The notes under the pieces: model-generated | Database searches by the model: none | Told to the model about the DNA's origin: nothing | What the model saw: only the letters and a program-made list of their open reading frames with translations | Part shown: piece by piece, positions 54,504 through 63,969 of the stretch | Layout of the letters: each line of letters opens with the position of its first letter | How positions within the stretch are numbered: position 1 is the first letter of the stretch | DNA from: Crocinitomicaceae bacterium | GTDB taxonomy: Bacteria > Bacteroidota > Bacteroidia > Flavobacteriales_D > Crocinitomicaceae | Assembly: GCA_030830785.1 (NCBI GenBank) | Contig: JAURMI010000003.1 | Span: 124,001-188,000, forward strand | Length of the DNA: 64,000 bases | Direction of reading: 5' to 3' | Program-made: the position numbers and the translations under genes

Positions 54504-55850
54504 TTAAAGCATTCTTACAGCTTGTTTGAATTGTTGCCCACGATCTTCATAGCTACTAAACAAATCGAAACTTGCACATGCGGGAGACAACAAAACCGTT
54601 TCATCCTTGCGCGCAAGTTCATAGGCATAAGCAACGGCCTGATTTGCTGAATTTGCCTCAACAATCACTTCCACTTTATCTTTGAATGCCGAAATAATTT
54701 TAGCATTTTCAGTCCCTAAACATACGATTGCTTTTACCTTTTGGACAACTAGCTGCTCGAGCTCAGAATAGTCATTGCCCTTATCGACACCTCCAACAAT
54801 CCAAATGGTGGGTTTATCCATAGACTCTAGGGCAAACCAAGCTGAATTTACATTTGTAGCTTTGGAATCGTTGATAAATTCAATGCCGTTGACTTTTGCA
54901 ACAAATTCCATACGGTGTTCGACATTAACAAAATCTTGAAGGCTTTCGCGTACTATTTCCGTACGGATTTCAACTAGCCGAGCTGCAATACCGGCAGCAA
55001 GCGCATTTTGCGTGTTGTGTTTCCCTTTTAGGGCTAATTCGTGAATTGACATGGTGAGTTTTTGTTTGTTTATATTGATGTATAATTGTTCTTCATTGGC
55101 ATAGCCTCCGTTCTCATTTGCTGTTTTAAGTGAGAATGGAATTAATAAGGCTTTAGGATGGATTGAATTCAATTTTTGTGCAACGCATAAATCGTCTTGA
55201 TTGAATATGAAATAATCAGCCTTCGTTTGATTTTGAATTATTCTGAATTTGGCATCCACATAAGCGGACATTTGATAGTTGTAACGATCGAGGTGATCTG
55301 GGGTGATATTGGTTAAAATAGCAATGTCTGCCTTGAATTGATACATATCATCTAGTTGGAAAGAGCTCAACTCCAATACATATATATCATGATTTTTAGT
55401 GGCAATTTGCTTGGCAAAACTCTGCCCTATATTTCCGGCTAAACCAACTTTCAGACCTGCTTTTTTAAGTATGTGAAAGCACCATAAAGCAGTTGTAGTT
55501 TTTCCATTACTTCCGGTAATACAAATATGTTTTGCACGTGAATAATAACCTGCAAACTCGATTTCTGAAATTACTTTAATTTGTCGATCTCTAATACTTT
55601 GCATTAGCGCACTCGATTCTGCAATACCGGGAGATTTAATGATTAAATCTGCCGCCATTATTCTCTTTAAATCATGCCCCCCAGACTCAAAATCTATTTG
55701 CGCTTTTTTGAGTTCCTTAAGGTTCGAGGATTTGATTGAACCACTTTCAGAAACAAAAACACGCCATCCCATCTTTCTGCCCAAAATAGCCGCACCAACA
55801 CCGGATTCTCCAGCGCCTAAAATGATGAGCAAACGATTTTGAGCTTCCAT
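54504..55850 (-). CDS. murD: UDP-N-acetylmuramoylalanine--D-glutamate ligase
   Basis: A 448-residue Mur ligase adding D-glutamate. LLIILGAGESGVGAAILGRKMG is the N-terminal UDP-binding fold, ITGSNGKTTTALW the ATP loop (about 112-124), LELSSFQLDDMYQFKADIAILTNITPDHLDRY the central motif, and NDSKATNVNSAWFALESM the C-terminal substrate region. It lies six bases before ftsW and four after mraY. Confidence 0.97.
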   Translation of the reverse strand: MEAQNRLLIILGAGESGVGAAILGRKMGWRVFVSESGSIKSSNLKELKKAQIDFESGGHDLKRIMAADLIIKSPGIAESSALMQSIRDRQIKVISEIEFAGYYSRAKHICITGSNGKTTTALWCFHILKKAGLKVGLAGNIGQSFAKQIATKNHDIYVLELSSFQLDDMYQFKADIAILTNITPDHLDRYNYQMSAYVDAKFRIIQNQTKADYFIFNQDDLCVAQKLNSIHPKALLIPFSLKTANENGGYANEEQLYININKQKLTMSIHELALKGKHNTQNALAAGIAARLVEIRTEIVRESLQDFVNVEHRMEFVAKVNGIEFINDSKATNVNSAWFALESMDKPTIWIVGGVDKGNDYSELEQLVVQKVKAIVCLGTENAKIISAFKDKVEVIVEANSANQAVAYAYELARKDETVLLSPACASFDLFSSYEDRGQQFKQAVRML

Positions 55851-55854
55851 TCGT

Positions 55855-57099
55855 TTATCTTAGTTTGAGTGTTACAATGGAAACTACGGCAAGCAATACA
55901 GCGACGATCCAAAAGCGAGCTACTATTTTTGCCTCGTGTATGCCTTTTTTCTGATAGTGATGATGAAGTGGTGCCATAAGAAATATTCGCCGTCCTTCAC
56001 CAAACCTCTTTTTGGTATACTTAAAGTAGGCCACTTGCAGCATGACCGAAACATTTTCGATTAAGAAGATGCCACATAATACAGGTATAAGTAGCTCTTT
56101 TCGAATAGCAATTGCAAAAACAGCAATGATGCCACCCAAAGCTAAGCTACCCGTGTCTCCCATGAAAACCTGTGCAGGATATGCGTTATACCATAAAAAA
56201 CCTACACACGCCCCTACGAAAGCAGCAATAAAAATTACGAGCTCCTCGGCCTCAGGTATGTACATTACGTTTAAATAATCAGCAAATTTTGCATGTGAAC
56301 TTACATAGGCCAATACTGCTAAGGCTAGCCCTACAATGGCCGAAGTACCCGTTGCCAAACCGTCTAATCCATCGGTCATGTTTGCGCCATTTGAGACAGC
56401 TATTACAATAAAAATTACGATTGGGATAAATATGAGCCATCCATAAGATTTATTAAAATCTCCAATCAACCAATTGTAATTGAATTCGTTTCCTTTGAAA
56501 AAAGGAATTGTAGTGGTCATGTCATCGGTTTGAATCCACTTGTAATTTTCTCCGCTTGATTGAGCATGTTCGTGCGTAACAAACCTTTCATCGGGCTGTA
56601 ATTGGTAATTTGCTGAAACCCGCTTGTGAACTACTACCCCATCAGAAAAATAGAGGATGCTACCCACAATAAGCCCAACACCAATTTGACCAATGATTTT
56701 AAAAGCACCCTTGAGGCCCTCCTTGTTCTTTTTAAAAACCTTTATATAGTCATCTAAAAAACCTATTATGCCAAGCCAAATCGTGGCAATAACCATCGTA
56801 AATACATAGACATTTTGGAGCTTTGCAAAAAGCAAGGTTGGTAGTAAAATTGCAGCTAAAATGATCAAACCTCCCATGGTTGGTGTTCCAGATTTTTCCA
56901 TTTGTCCGGCCAATCCCAAATCGCGAACAGTTTCACCAATTTGTTGGGTACGCAATCGCGCAATTATACGCTTACCAATTACTATTGAAACAATTAAGGA
57001 GGTAATTAGCGCAAGGGAAGCCCGAAAAGAGATGTATTGAAACAACCCTGTTCCGGGAAAATTAAATTGATCGAGCCAAGAAAACAAATAGTACAGCAT
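55855..57099 (-). CDS. mraY: Phospho-N-acetylmuramoyl-pentapeptide transferase
   Basis: A 414-residue membrane enzyme that makes lipid I. It has about ten helices with [26 protein letters not shown] (catalytic Asp pair), [15 protein letters not shown] and the C-terminal [18 protein letters not shown]. It is longer than E. coli MraY (360) because of an insertion of about 60 residues (about 145-210) between helices, which I associate with Bacteroidota versions. It sits between murE and murD with tiny gaps. Confidence 0.97.
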   Translation of the reverse strand: MLYYLFSWLDQFNFPGTGLFQYISFRASLALITSLIVSIVIGKRIIARLRTQQIGETVRDLGLAGQMEKSGTPTMGGLIILAAILLPTLLFAKLQNVYVFTMVIATIWLGIIGFLDDYIKVFKKNKEGLKGAFKIIGQIGVGLIVGSILYFSDGVVVHKRVSANYQLQPDERFVTHEHAQSSGENYKWIQTDDMTTTIPFFKGNEFNYNWLIGDFNKSYGWLIFIPIVIFIVIAVSNGANMTDGLDGLATGTSAIVGLALAVLAYVSSHAKFADYLNVMYIPEAEELVIFIAAFVGACVGFLWYNAYPAQVFMGDTGSLALGGIIAVFAIAIRKELLIPVLCGIFLIENVSVMLQVAYFKYTKKRFGEGRRIFLMAPLHHHYQKKGIHEAKIVARFWIVAVLLAVVSIVTLKLR

Positions 57100-57100
57100 A

Positions 57101-58558
57101 TTATCTATTGAGTTGGTTAAAAAGTGATTGAGTAATCAGTACATCATCAAATGGTGTGCGCTTGCCATGAATCTCTTGATATGTTTCATGTCCTTTTCCA
57201 GCAATAAGGATGATATCATTAGGTTTTGCAAGTAAAATCGCCGTCTTGATTGCATCTTGGCGATCAGGCACAGAAATAGTTTTGCTTTTTGCCTCCTTAT
57301 TGAGCCCTGATTCCATGTCTGAAATGATTAAAAGTGGATCCTCTGTGCGTGGGTTATCAGAGGTCAAAATCACTTGATGGCTCCATGACGAAGCAATGGC
57401 AGCCATTAATGGACGTTTTTCTTTATCTCGATCACCGCCACAGCCAACCACAGTTATGATCTGACGGTTTTTTTGGAAAGCAGAAATGGTTTTGAGCACA
57501 TTTTCTAATGCATCTGGTGTATGTGCATAATCGACAATAGCCGTAATTCCTTTTTGACTTACAAAATGCTCAAACCTTCCGGCAACATGTTTTAACTCCG
57601 AAATTACTCGCAATACTTCAAGTGGTTCTTGGTTGAGCCCTATTGCCATTCCATAAACCAATAGAAGATTAGACGCATTGAATTCACCTACTAATCTAGT
57701 ATGTACCTCTTTACCATTAATTTGTAAAATCAAACCACCTAAACCATTTTCAATTATTTTACCTTTGAATTCAGCGGGGGTTTTAATAGCATATGTCAAA
57801 CCTTTTGCGCGTGTATTCTGCAACATGATTGTCCCATTCCTATCATCAGCATTAACCAATGCGAATGAAGATTGATCGAGTTGATCAAAAAAAGATTTTT
57901 TCACGCGTAGGTATTCTGCAAATGTCTTGTGGTAGTCCAAGTGATCGTGGGTAATATTTGTAAAACCAGCAGCTGTAAAATGCAAGCCCCCTATTCTATT
58001 CTGAGCTATGGCATGAGAGCTAACTTCCATAAAACAATATTGACAACCTGAACTAACCATTTCTTGTAATAGCCGATTGAGCGCAACAGGATTTGGCGTT
58101 GTGTGGGTGGCAGTTATTTCATTTTCGCCTATTTTATTGACAACTGTTGAAAGGAGACCACAGGTATAACCGAGTTTGCTGAATAATTCATAGAGCAACG
58201 TTGCTGAAGTGGTTTTTCCATTTGTACCAGTAATTCCTATTAATTTGATTTGCTTGGATGGATGACCAAAAAAAGCACAGGCTAAATTGGCCAAGGCATT
58301 ATTTGAATCTTCTACCTGAATAATTGTTGCATCAGCATTCAATTGAACACTTTTCTCCACAACAAATAACCTACAACCATTTTTATAAGCCTGCCCAATG
58401 AATTGGTGGCCATCATTTTGCGTTCCAACCATACAGCAGAAAAGGGTGTTGGCACCGGCATTTCTTGAATCGAAAACTAAAGCAGAAATTTCCCCATCAA
58501 GTGACCCTTGTAAAAGTCTAAATGAAATATCAGAAAATAGCCCTTTTATCTGCTGCAT
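57101..58558 (-). CDS. murE: UDP-MurNAc-tripeptide synthetase, meso-DAP type
   Basis: A 485-residue Mur ligase adding the third amino acid. The ATP loop is [19 protein letters not shown] (about 109), [15 protein letters not shown] and [15 protein letters not shown] follow, and [14 protein letters not shown] carries the DNPR motif that selects meso-diaminopimelate and not lysine. This predicts Gram-negative-type DAP peptidoglycan, consistent with the L,D-transpeptidase at 34203. murF is not found next to it, unlike in E. coli. Confidence 0.97.
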   Translation of the reverse strand: MQQIKGLFSDISFRLLQGSLDGEISALVFDSRNAGANTLFCCMVGTQNDGHQFIGQAYKNGCRLFVVEKSVQLNADATIIQVEDSNNALANLACAFFGHPSKQIKLIGITGTNGKTTSATLLYELFSKLGYTCGLLSTVVNKIGENEITATHTTPNPVALNRLLQEMVSSGCQYCFMEVSSHAIAQNRIGGLHFTAAGFTNITHDHLDYHKTFAEYLRVKKSFFDQLDQSSFALVNADDRNGTIMLQNTRAKGLTYAIKTPAEFKGKIIENGLGGLILQINGKEVHTRLVGEFNASNLLLVYGMAIGLNQEPLEVLRVISELKHVAGRFEHFVSQKGITAIVDYAHTPDALENVLKTISAFQKNRQIITVVGCGGDRDKEKRPLMAAIASSWSHQVILTSDNPRTEDPLLIISDMESGLNKEAKSKTISVPDRQDAIKTAILLAKPNDIILIAGKGHETYQEIHGKRTPFDDVLITQSLFNQLNR

Positions 58559-58559
58559 A

Positions 58560-60668
58560 CTAATTCAATTTTATCTCTATCAATTTGCCTTTAACGATTG
58601 TTGATCCCTCTTTAATTGACTGCTCAACTACTTTTCCTTTGCCCGAAATTTTTACGATAAGACCCCGTTCCTCCAATAGATAAATGGCATCTTTTGCGCT
58701 CATTCCTAATACATTAGGCACTAGTCCCTTTAGGATTTTCTTTTGATGTATCTGAAGCCTATTTTCAGTGGTATCTGCTTGCACCCACTCACTTTCTGTA
58801 TCTAACTGATGTGTAATATTTAACTGCTTAAGTATGTAAGTGAGGTCTTTGCCTAAGGTAGATTTGAAGTTAGGCACATCCTTAGTAAATGGGTTTCGTG
58901 GATCATTGATTGCACGATGGTACTCAAGTGCAGAGGCGTATATTTTATTGGCAATTTCTGCGAAAACTGTTCCAGAAACCTTGGCACCGTAATATTCTTT
59001 TTGAGGTCTGGAAATAACAACAATACACGAATAAATTGGATTTTTTGCCGGGAAATAGCCCACAAAAGATGCTTGATAAGTTCGGAATTTGTCATTCCTG
59101 TATCCGCTCTCACCTTGCAATTGAGCAGTCCCAGTTTTACCTGCAATAGTAAATAAGGAGCTTTTAAGTGTTTTGCCTGTTCCTCGGATCATTACCCCCT
59201 CCAAACAACTTTGCAATATTTTTACGGTGTGATTGGAACAAATTTGATCCTTGAGCACAACTGGCTCAAAGGTCTTTATCACCTCTCCATGTCGCATAAT
59301 CTTCTCGACAAACAATGGGCGTACCATTTTACCATTATTGGCTACAGCATTATAAAATGCAAGCGTTTGAATCGGTGTTTGATTCACCTCATATCCAACT
59401 GATTGCCATGGCAATGAAAGATTTGACCAATTTGGATCTCCTGGTTTGGTGACTTTGGGTCGAGGTTCGCCTTCAATGTCTAAACCTAACTTTTCTGTAA
59501 GTCCAAATCTCTTCAAACTTTCAATAAAAGTCTCTGGGTCTTTATTATAACTTCGATTCATGAGCTGCAAAATCACATTTGAAGATTTTTCAAAAGCTTG
59601 CTGGATTGTAATTACGCCATACCCAATCCCATGATTTGCATCGGGCATTCCATCATTGCCAACTCTGTAGTAGCCCGTTGCATTTACTTTATCGGTAATT
59701 TTAAATCGATTGTCTTCTAAACCTGCCATTAATGAGGCCAGTTTAAAAGTAGACCCCGGTACCTCCAAATAACCAAGGGCATAATTAAAATCTTCTACAT
59801 ATTTATCTTTTCCAACTTTTGTGAGATTGGCAATTGCCCTTACATAGCCAGTTTTAACATCCATAAGCACAACACATCCGTGTTCGGCCTCCATAAAAAT
59901 CAACTGTTTCTCTAATTCAGAATGTGCAACCTCTTGAATTTCCTTATCTATAGTTGTTACCACATCAGCCCCATCTACCGCATCCTTAACTATTTTGCCT
60001 GTACGTTTCCAGACTGATGAAATCTTTTGCTCAATTTCTTTTCCAAGCTCACCCTTGAGGTAATTATAATATGCGCCTTCTATGCCTACACGTAGCGTAT
60101 CATTTTTCTCATTTACTTTCCAATAACCTAGCGTTCGATTAAGCAAATTCCCAAAAGGTTTTTTACGCAAAATGACTTCCACATTATCAATGATTCCACC
60201 CTTCATCTGTCCAAGCTTGAAAATGGGTAACTCGCGTATTTTTTTTCTTTCTTGGTTTGTTACTTTACGACGAATCAATAAGTAACGATTCTTATTAGCC
60301 CGTGCTTTTCTAATTTCCTGTTCATATTCTCGAGCAGATTTATTAGGGTAAAGTTTATTTAGACCTTGGGATAAATCTCCTAGTTGTTGATCGAAGACTA
60401 CTGAATCTACCACTGTAGGATCCATATAAACATCGTAAAAGCTAACACTGGTCACGAGTGGAACCTCATTGCGGTCTAATATTTGCCCCATCCGAGGAAC
60501 ACGATCTACAACCCGAGAAAGCAATTGACCTTTAACCATTTGGTTTGACCCTCCTGGACCATTAATTTGTAAATCAAATGTAGTATACAGCACCACAAGC
60601 ATTAGAAAAACAAACCCGAAATAAACCAGGTAGGCACGATAGTATAAATAATTGCGTTCCTTACTCAT
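58560..60668 (-). CDS. ftsI: Division-specific penicillin-binding protein FtsI with PASTA domain
   Basis: A 702-residue class B PBP, the septal transpeptidase. One N-terminal helix (about 12-28) is followed by the dimerisation region and the transpeptidase domain with PGSTFK (304-309, catalytic Ser306), SSN in EKSSNVILQL and AGKTGTAQ. A C-terminal PASTA domain (about 645-702: GLVPNVLGMSAKDAIYLLEERGLIVKISGKG) is present; E. coli FtsI lacks it, but Bacteroidota and Gram-positive homologues often have one. Its start overlaps ftsL by eight bases. Confidence 0.97.
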   Translation of the reverse strand: MSKERNYLYYRAYLVYFGFVFLMLVVLYTTFDLQINGPGGSNQMVKGQLLSRVVDRVPRMGQILDRNEVPLVTSVSFYDVYMDPTVVDSVVFDQQLGDLSQGLNKLYPNKSAREYEQEIRKARANKNRYLLIRRKVTNQERKKIRELPIFKLGQMKGGIIDNVEVILRKKPFGNLLNRTLGYWKVNEKNDTLRVGIEGAYYNYLKGELGKEIEQKISSVWKRTGKIVKDAVDGADVVTTIDKEIQEVAHSELEKQLIFMEAEHGCVVLMDVKTGYVRAIANLTKVGKDKYVEDFNYALGYLEVPGSTFKLASLMAGLEDNRFKITDKVNATGYYRVGNDGMPDANHGIGYGVITIQQAFEKSSNVILQLMNRSYNKDPETFIESLKRFGLTEKLGLDIEGEPRPKVTKPGDPNWSNLSLPWQSVGYEVNQTPIQTLAFYNAVANNGKMVRPLFVEKIMRHGEVIKTFEPVVLKDQICSNHTVKILQSCLEGVMIRGTGKTLKSSLFTIAGKTGTAQLQGESGYRNDKFRTYQASFVGYFPAKNPIYSCIVVISRPQKEYYGAKVSGTVFAEIANKIYASALEYHRAINDPRNPFTKDVPNFKSTLGKDLTYILKQLNITHQLDTESEWVQADTTENRLQIHQKKILKGLVPNVLGMSAKDAIYLLEERGLIVKISGKGKVVEQSIKEGSTIVKGKLIEIKLN

Positions 60669-61017
60669 GTTTGTCTTTGATTCGAATTATTTTGGTTGCA
60701 TTTTTTGTTTCCTTAAGTTCTCTATCGGCAAGCTGCTCGGCTATTTTAAATCGGCGCGTTTCTAATTCTAGCTCAGCTCTTGCTTCAATAAATTCAGCAG
60801 CATGTTGGTCTAAATTGCGCTGAGCGGTATCGATGTCTTTGTTGATTTGTTTCCCGTAATAGCCTTTAGAAACCAATAGCAACAATAGAAACATGATAAA
60901 GAAGATAAAATTGAGGTTATCTAATACAAAGGACTTGGTTAAGAATTCCCCATTCAGGATTTGAGTAAAGGCATTTACCTTTCTACCTGCAGATGTATTT
61001 GTTTTTTCCTTAGCCAT
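60661..61017 (-). CDS. ftsL: FtsL-like division protein
   Basis: A short bitopic protein of about 118 residues: a cytoplasmic N-terminus, one hydrophobic helix (LNFIFFIMFLLLLLVSKGYYG) and a coiled-coil periplasmic tail (DIDTAQRNLDQHAAEFIEARAELELETRRFKIAEQL). The sequence is too diverged for a firm family match, but topology, size and the place between rsmH and ftsI identify the FtsL position. The ATG at 61017 (MAKEKTNTSAG) is preferred; the tracked ORF extends into rsmH from a non-preferred start. Confidence 0.85.
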   Translation of the reverse strand: MAKEKTNTSAGRKVNAFTQILNGEFLTKSFVLDNLNFIFFIMFLLLLLVSKGYYGKQINKDIDTAQRNLDQHAAEFIEARAELELETRRFKIAEQLADRELKETKNATKIIRIKDKHE

Positions 61018-61924
61018 TTTTCTGAGCAATTCTAAGTTTAGCACTACGTGCCCTTGAATTTTGGGCACACTCTACATCATTAGCAATAATGGGGTGTCTA
61101 TTGACTTCATCAAATGGTTTTTGCACATTACCAAAGAAATCCTTTTGAATTTCTCCTGAGAAGCTTCCGCGTTTAAAGAAGTTCTTAACTATTCTATCTT
61201 CAAGTGAATGATAAGACATCACCACCAATCTTCCATTTGGCTTTAAAATCGTAGAGGCTTGTTCTAAAAAAGATTTTAATACATACATTTCTTGGTTCAC
61301 TTCAATGCGAATGGCCTGGAAAACTTGGGCATAAAACTTATGGTCTTTGAATTTAGGCGCAAAGCGCTCTAAGACTTTCATCAAATCGAAGGTTGTAACT
61401 ATGGGGCTGTGTTCGCGGGCATGGACAATAGTTGCTGCAAGCATTCTTGAATTGCGTAATTCACCATATTGATATAAAATAGAAGCCAAATTGTGCTCTT
61501 CAGCTGTAGCTATTAGCTCTTGGGCAGATTGGCCAGAAGTCCTATTCATACGCATATCAAGAGGAGCATCCTCTCTAATGCTAAAACCACGATTAGCAGT
61601 ATCGAATTGATGCGACGAAACACCTAAGTCAGCGATTATTCCATTTACTTGGGAAATGCCGAGTGCCTTGATATGATTTTTAAGAAAAGAAAAATTAGCA
61701 GCAACGAAATGAAAGTTAGGCGCAACCCATGTATTTTTTTGGGCTTCATTATCTTGATCAAAAACAACCAACTGGCCTTTCTCGGATAATTGATCATATA
61801 TGGCTCGCGCATGCCCACCTCCGCCAAAAGTTACATCGACGTATGTGCCTTCTGGTTCAATGGCCAATCCATCGAGGCACTCTTGCAACATTACAGGAAT
61901 ATGGTACGCAGTATTAATCTTCAT
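61010..61924 (-). CDS. rsmH: 16S rRNA m4C1402 methyltransferase
   Basis: A 304-residue SAM-dependent methyltransferase (MraW). YHIPVMLQECLDGL opens the protein, DVTFGGGGHARAIYDQL is the SAM site, GIIADLGVSSHQFDTANRGFSIREDAPLDMRM the conserved core, and VVMSYHSLEDRIVKNFF the C-terminal signature. It methylates 16S rRNA at the P site. It overlaps mraZ by 11 bases and ftsL by 8. Confidence 0.97.
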   Translation of the reverse strand: MKINTAYHIPVMLQECLDGLAIEPEGTYVDVTFGGGGHARAIYDQLSEKGQLVVFDQDNEAQKNTWVAPNFHFVAANFSFLKNHIKALGISQVNGIIADLGVSSHQFDTANRGFSIREDAPLDMRMNRTSGQSAQELIATAEEHNLASILYQYGELRNSRMLAATIVHAREHSPIVTTFDLMKVLERFAPKFKDHKFYAQVFQAIRIEVNQEMYVLKSFLEQASTILKPNGRLVVMSYHSLEDRIVKNFFKRGSFSGEIQKDFFGNVQKPFDEVNRHPIIANDVECAQNSRARSAKLRIAQKNG

Positions 61925-62372
61925 TTTCTATATCACCCATTACCTCGTCCGCTAAATCTGCGAAGTCTGCCATGTTACCCTCGATCATGTCGAAGTATTT
62001 AGACTTATCCCAAATTTCAATGCGGTCGTTATAGGCAATAAGCATTACCTCCGAGACCAAACCAACGCGCTCGGTAAGCGCACTTGGAACCAAAATTCTT
62101 CCGGCATTATCCAAAGCAACTTGCTTAGCGCCTTGGTGAAATAATCGGTAAAACATTCGATTCTTTGGTTTAAATAAATTCATCTTGGACAATTTCTGGC
62201 TTATGCGTTCCCATTCTGGTAATGGAAACAAGGTCAGACAGTCTTCAAATCCTTTATTGAGCATGAAATCACGCTGGGAAACAGCAGGAAGTTGCTTGCG
62301 CAATCCGGAAGGAAAAAGGAAGCGTCCTTTTTCATCCAATTTTACTTCAAATTCACCTACTAGTCCTGACAT
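61914..62372 (-). CDS. mraZ: Transcriptional regulator MraZ
   Basis: A 152-residue double AbrB-like protein and first gene of the dcw cluster. GEFEVKLDEKGRFLFPSGLR and VALDNAGRILVPSALTERVGL are the two characteristic DNA-binding repeats. I choose the ATG at 62372 (MSGLVGEFEV); the tracked start adds 16 unrelated residues. MraZ proteins form rings and bind repeated TGG-containing boxes before their own gene; matching repeats lie 33 bases upstream. Confidence 0.95.
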   Translation of the reverse strand: MSGLVGEFEVKLDEKGRFLFPSGLRKQLPAVSQRDFMLNKGFEDCLTLFPLPEWERISQKLSKMNLFKPKNRMFYRLFHQGAKQVALDNAGRILVPSALTERVGLVSEVMLIAYNDRIEIWDKSKYFDMIEGNMADFADLADEVMGDIENED

Positions 62373-62404
62373 AGCGTTAATAATGGGTAAAAATAGCAGA
62401 TTAT

Positions 62405-62419
62405 TACCACTTTTTACCA
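62405..62419 (-). promoter_or_regulatory. Putative MraZ boxes upstream of mraZ
   Basis: On the minus strand TGGTA-AAAAG-TGGTA repeats with the 10-base period (5-base box, 5-base spacer) known for MraZ sites in E. coli (TGGGN-N5-TGGGN). It lies 33 bases before the mraZ ATG, a suitable place for autoregulation. The base at position four is T and not G, so this is a variant box. Confidence 0.55.
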
Positions 62420-62531
62420 CGGCTCTTTTTAATTGTTGATAACTTCTAACGTATAGAGCGATTAAAGGTTACATATTAACAATTATAAATAGGATAAAAA
62501 CCTTGATTTTAAATGATTTAAATGTATAAAG

Positions 62532-62546
62532 TGGGAATTAGTGGGG
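62532..62546 (+). promoter_or_regulatory. Second MraZ-like box pair (TGGGA-N5-TGGGG) facing the EamA gene
   Basis: TGGGA at 62532 and TGGGG at 62542 match the classical TGGGN-N5-TGGGN pattern exactly, but read towards the EamA transporter and about 160 bases from mraZ. It could be a distal MraZ site or chance; only two units are present. Confidence 0.35.
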
Positions 62547-62606
62547 GATTTATTAACAAATTGTTGATATCGCATTTTTGTGTCATGCTTATCGTGGTTT
62601 TTAGAC

Positions 62607-62614
62607 TACATTTG
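62607..62614 (+). promoter_or_regulatory. -7 element (TACATTTG) three bases before the EamA gene
   Basis: TACATTTG fits TAnnTTTG and is followed by CAC and then ATG at 62618, the same TTTGCACATG string as before feoA. Confidence 0.5.
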
Positions 62615-62617
62615 CAC

Positions 62618-63526
62618 ATGCAAAAAAAGTCGCTTAGTTACTTACTAATCCCGCTACTCGCCTGTATATGGGGCAGTTCATTTATTTTGATGAAACGCGG
62701 TATGTTCACTTGGGATGGCGCGCCTGTTTTTAGTGCTGCTCAAGTAGCTAGCATTAGAATCTCTTTAGCAAGCGTGGTTTTCCTTCCTTTATTACCAAAA
62801 CTTCTTAAACACAAACAGTTTATAAAAGACCTTCCATACTTTATGATAGTTGGTTGGGGAGGTAATTTAATTCCTGCTTTTCTATTCACCTATGCAGAGC
62901 AGTCATTGGATTCGGCAATTGCGGGAATAATGAACAGTTTTACGCCCATATTTACGATTTTAATTGGGTACTTAATTTTTAAGTCAACTATATCAAAGCA
63001 ACAGATTGTTGGAACGCTGATTGGATTTACCGGTATTTTATGGCTCATTTCCTTGAGCCATCCAGCTACAGGCAAATTTCAGCTTGCACCGGCACTTACC
63101 ATATTACTTGCCACACTTCTTTATGGGATTAGTCTAAATACGATCAAGCATAAACTAAATAAATACAACTCCATTGAGATTGCAACAGGAGGTTTTACCA
63201 TGGCACTATTACCTGCTCTTATTGGTTTCTACTTTTTTGATACACCAGCCGTATTCAGAAATAATATGATGGCTATTTCAAGTTTCAAGTACGTTGCAAT
63301 ACTAGGATTAATTGGTACCGCTTTTGCCGTGATTATCTTTAATCGCATCATTGCGCAAACTACTGCTGTAGCGGCGAGTACGATTACTTATTTCATTCCA
63401 ATAATCGCTGTTGCCATTGGAATTGCAGACGGCGAACGCTTCGTTTGGCAACAACTACTAGCCATGATCGTAATTATTATGGGCGTATTATTGGTGAATA
63501 TAAAATTTAAAAGAAGAAACTATTAG
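62618..63526 (+). CDS. EamA/DMT-family transporter
   Basis: A membrane protein of about 302 residues with ten helices in two EamA repeats (about 8-140 and 155-295). The N-terminal LLIPLLACIWGSSFILMKRGM and TYAEQSLDSAIAGIMNSFTPIFTILIGYLIF are typical of the drug/metabolite exporter superfamily. The substrate is unknown. The ATG at 62618 (MQKKSLSYLL) is preferred; the tracked start lies 32 residues upstream and would cross a -7 element and the MraZ-like box. It is divergent from mraZ. Confidence 0.92.
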   Translation: MQKKSLSYLLIPLLACIWGSSFILMKRGMFTWDGAPVFSAAQVASIRISLASVVFLPLLPKLLKHKQFIKDLPYFMIVGWGGNLIPAFLFTYAEQSLDSAIAGIMNSFTPIFTILIGYLIFKSTISKQQIVGTLIGFTGILWLISLSHPATGKFQLAPALTILLATLLYGISLNTIKHKLNKYNSIEIATGGFTMALLPALIGFYFFDTPAVFRNNMMAISSFKYVAILGLIGTAFAVIIFNRIIAQTTAVAASTITYFIPIIAVAIGIADGERFVWQQLLAMIVIIMGVLLVNIKFKRRNY

Positions 63527-63557
63527 CCAAATAAATCGTAACAAAAGCGTATAAAAC

Positions 63558-63588
63558 TTTGAGGGCTTCAAAGAAATTACTATCTTTG
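63558..63588 (+). promoter_or_regulatory. Promoter of rplU-rpmA (TTTG-N19-TATCTTTG)
   Basis: TTTG at 63558-63561, a spacer of exactly 19 bases, then TATCTTTG at 63581-63588. This is a perfect Bacteroidota primary-sigma promoter. It leaves a leader of roughly 30 bases before the rplU ATG at 63626. Confidence 0.85.
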
Positions 63589-63625
63589 CACCCTATTTTA
63601 AATTAATCAATTTAATAAACGCTAT

Positions 63626-63937
63626 ATGTACGCAGTTGTAGAGATAGCAGGGCAGCAATTTAAAGTGCAAAAAGACCAAAAGGTTTTTGTACATCGTTTA
63701 GACACTGAAGCGGGTAAGAAAGTTACTTTTGACCGCGTTTTGTTGATTGAAGACGCTGGCAAAGTAACCCTTGGCGCCCCGGCTATAGAAGGTGCAAAAG
63801 TCACCGCAGAGGTTAATGACCACATCAAAGGAGATAAGGTTATTGTTTTTAAGAAAAAGAGACGCAAAGGTTACCGTGTTAAGAATGGTCACCGTCAGCA
63901 GTACACATCAATTACGATTAAAAGTATTAAAGCATAA
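63626..63937 (+). CDS. rplU: 50S ribosomal protein L21
   Basis: A 103-residue ribosomal protein of the large subunit. YAVVEIAGQQFKVQKDQKVFVHRLD at the start, GAPAIEGAKVTAEVNDHIKGDKVIVFKKKRRKGYRVKNGHRQQYTSITI at the end, all typical of bL21. The length is normal. It is the first gene of the rplU-rpmA operon under the canonical promoter just upstream. Confidence 0.98.
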   Translation: MYAVVEIAGQQFKVQKDQKVFVHRLDTEAGKKVTFDRVLLIEDAGKVTLGAPAIEGAKVTAEVNDHIKGDKVIVFKKKRRKGYRVKNGHRQQYTSITIKSIKA

Positions 63938-63969
63938 TTTCCACTATGTGGAACTAAAAGTTAGAAACC

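Noticed and set aside
62433-62569. Two TTGTTGATA strings near mraZ (reverse TATCAACAA) that resemble DnaA boxes and could hint at a replication origin
   Set aside because: Each differs from TTATCCACA, only two copies are present, no dnaA or dnaN gene is nearby and no AT-rich unwinding region is associated. Chance in AT-rich DNA is the simpler explanation.
62522-62617. Thirty-two-residue N-terminal extension of the EamA transporter
   Set aside because: It would run through an MraZ-like box and a -7 element; the ATG at 62618 begins the first membrane helix as in the family.
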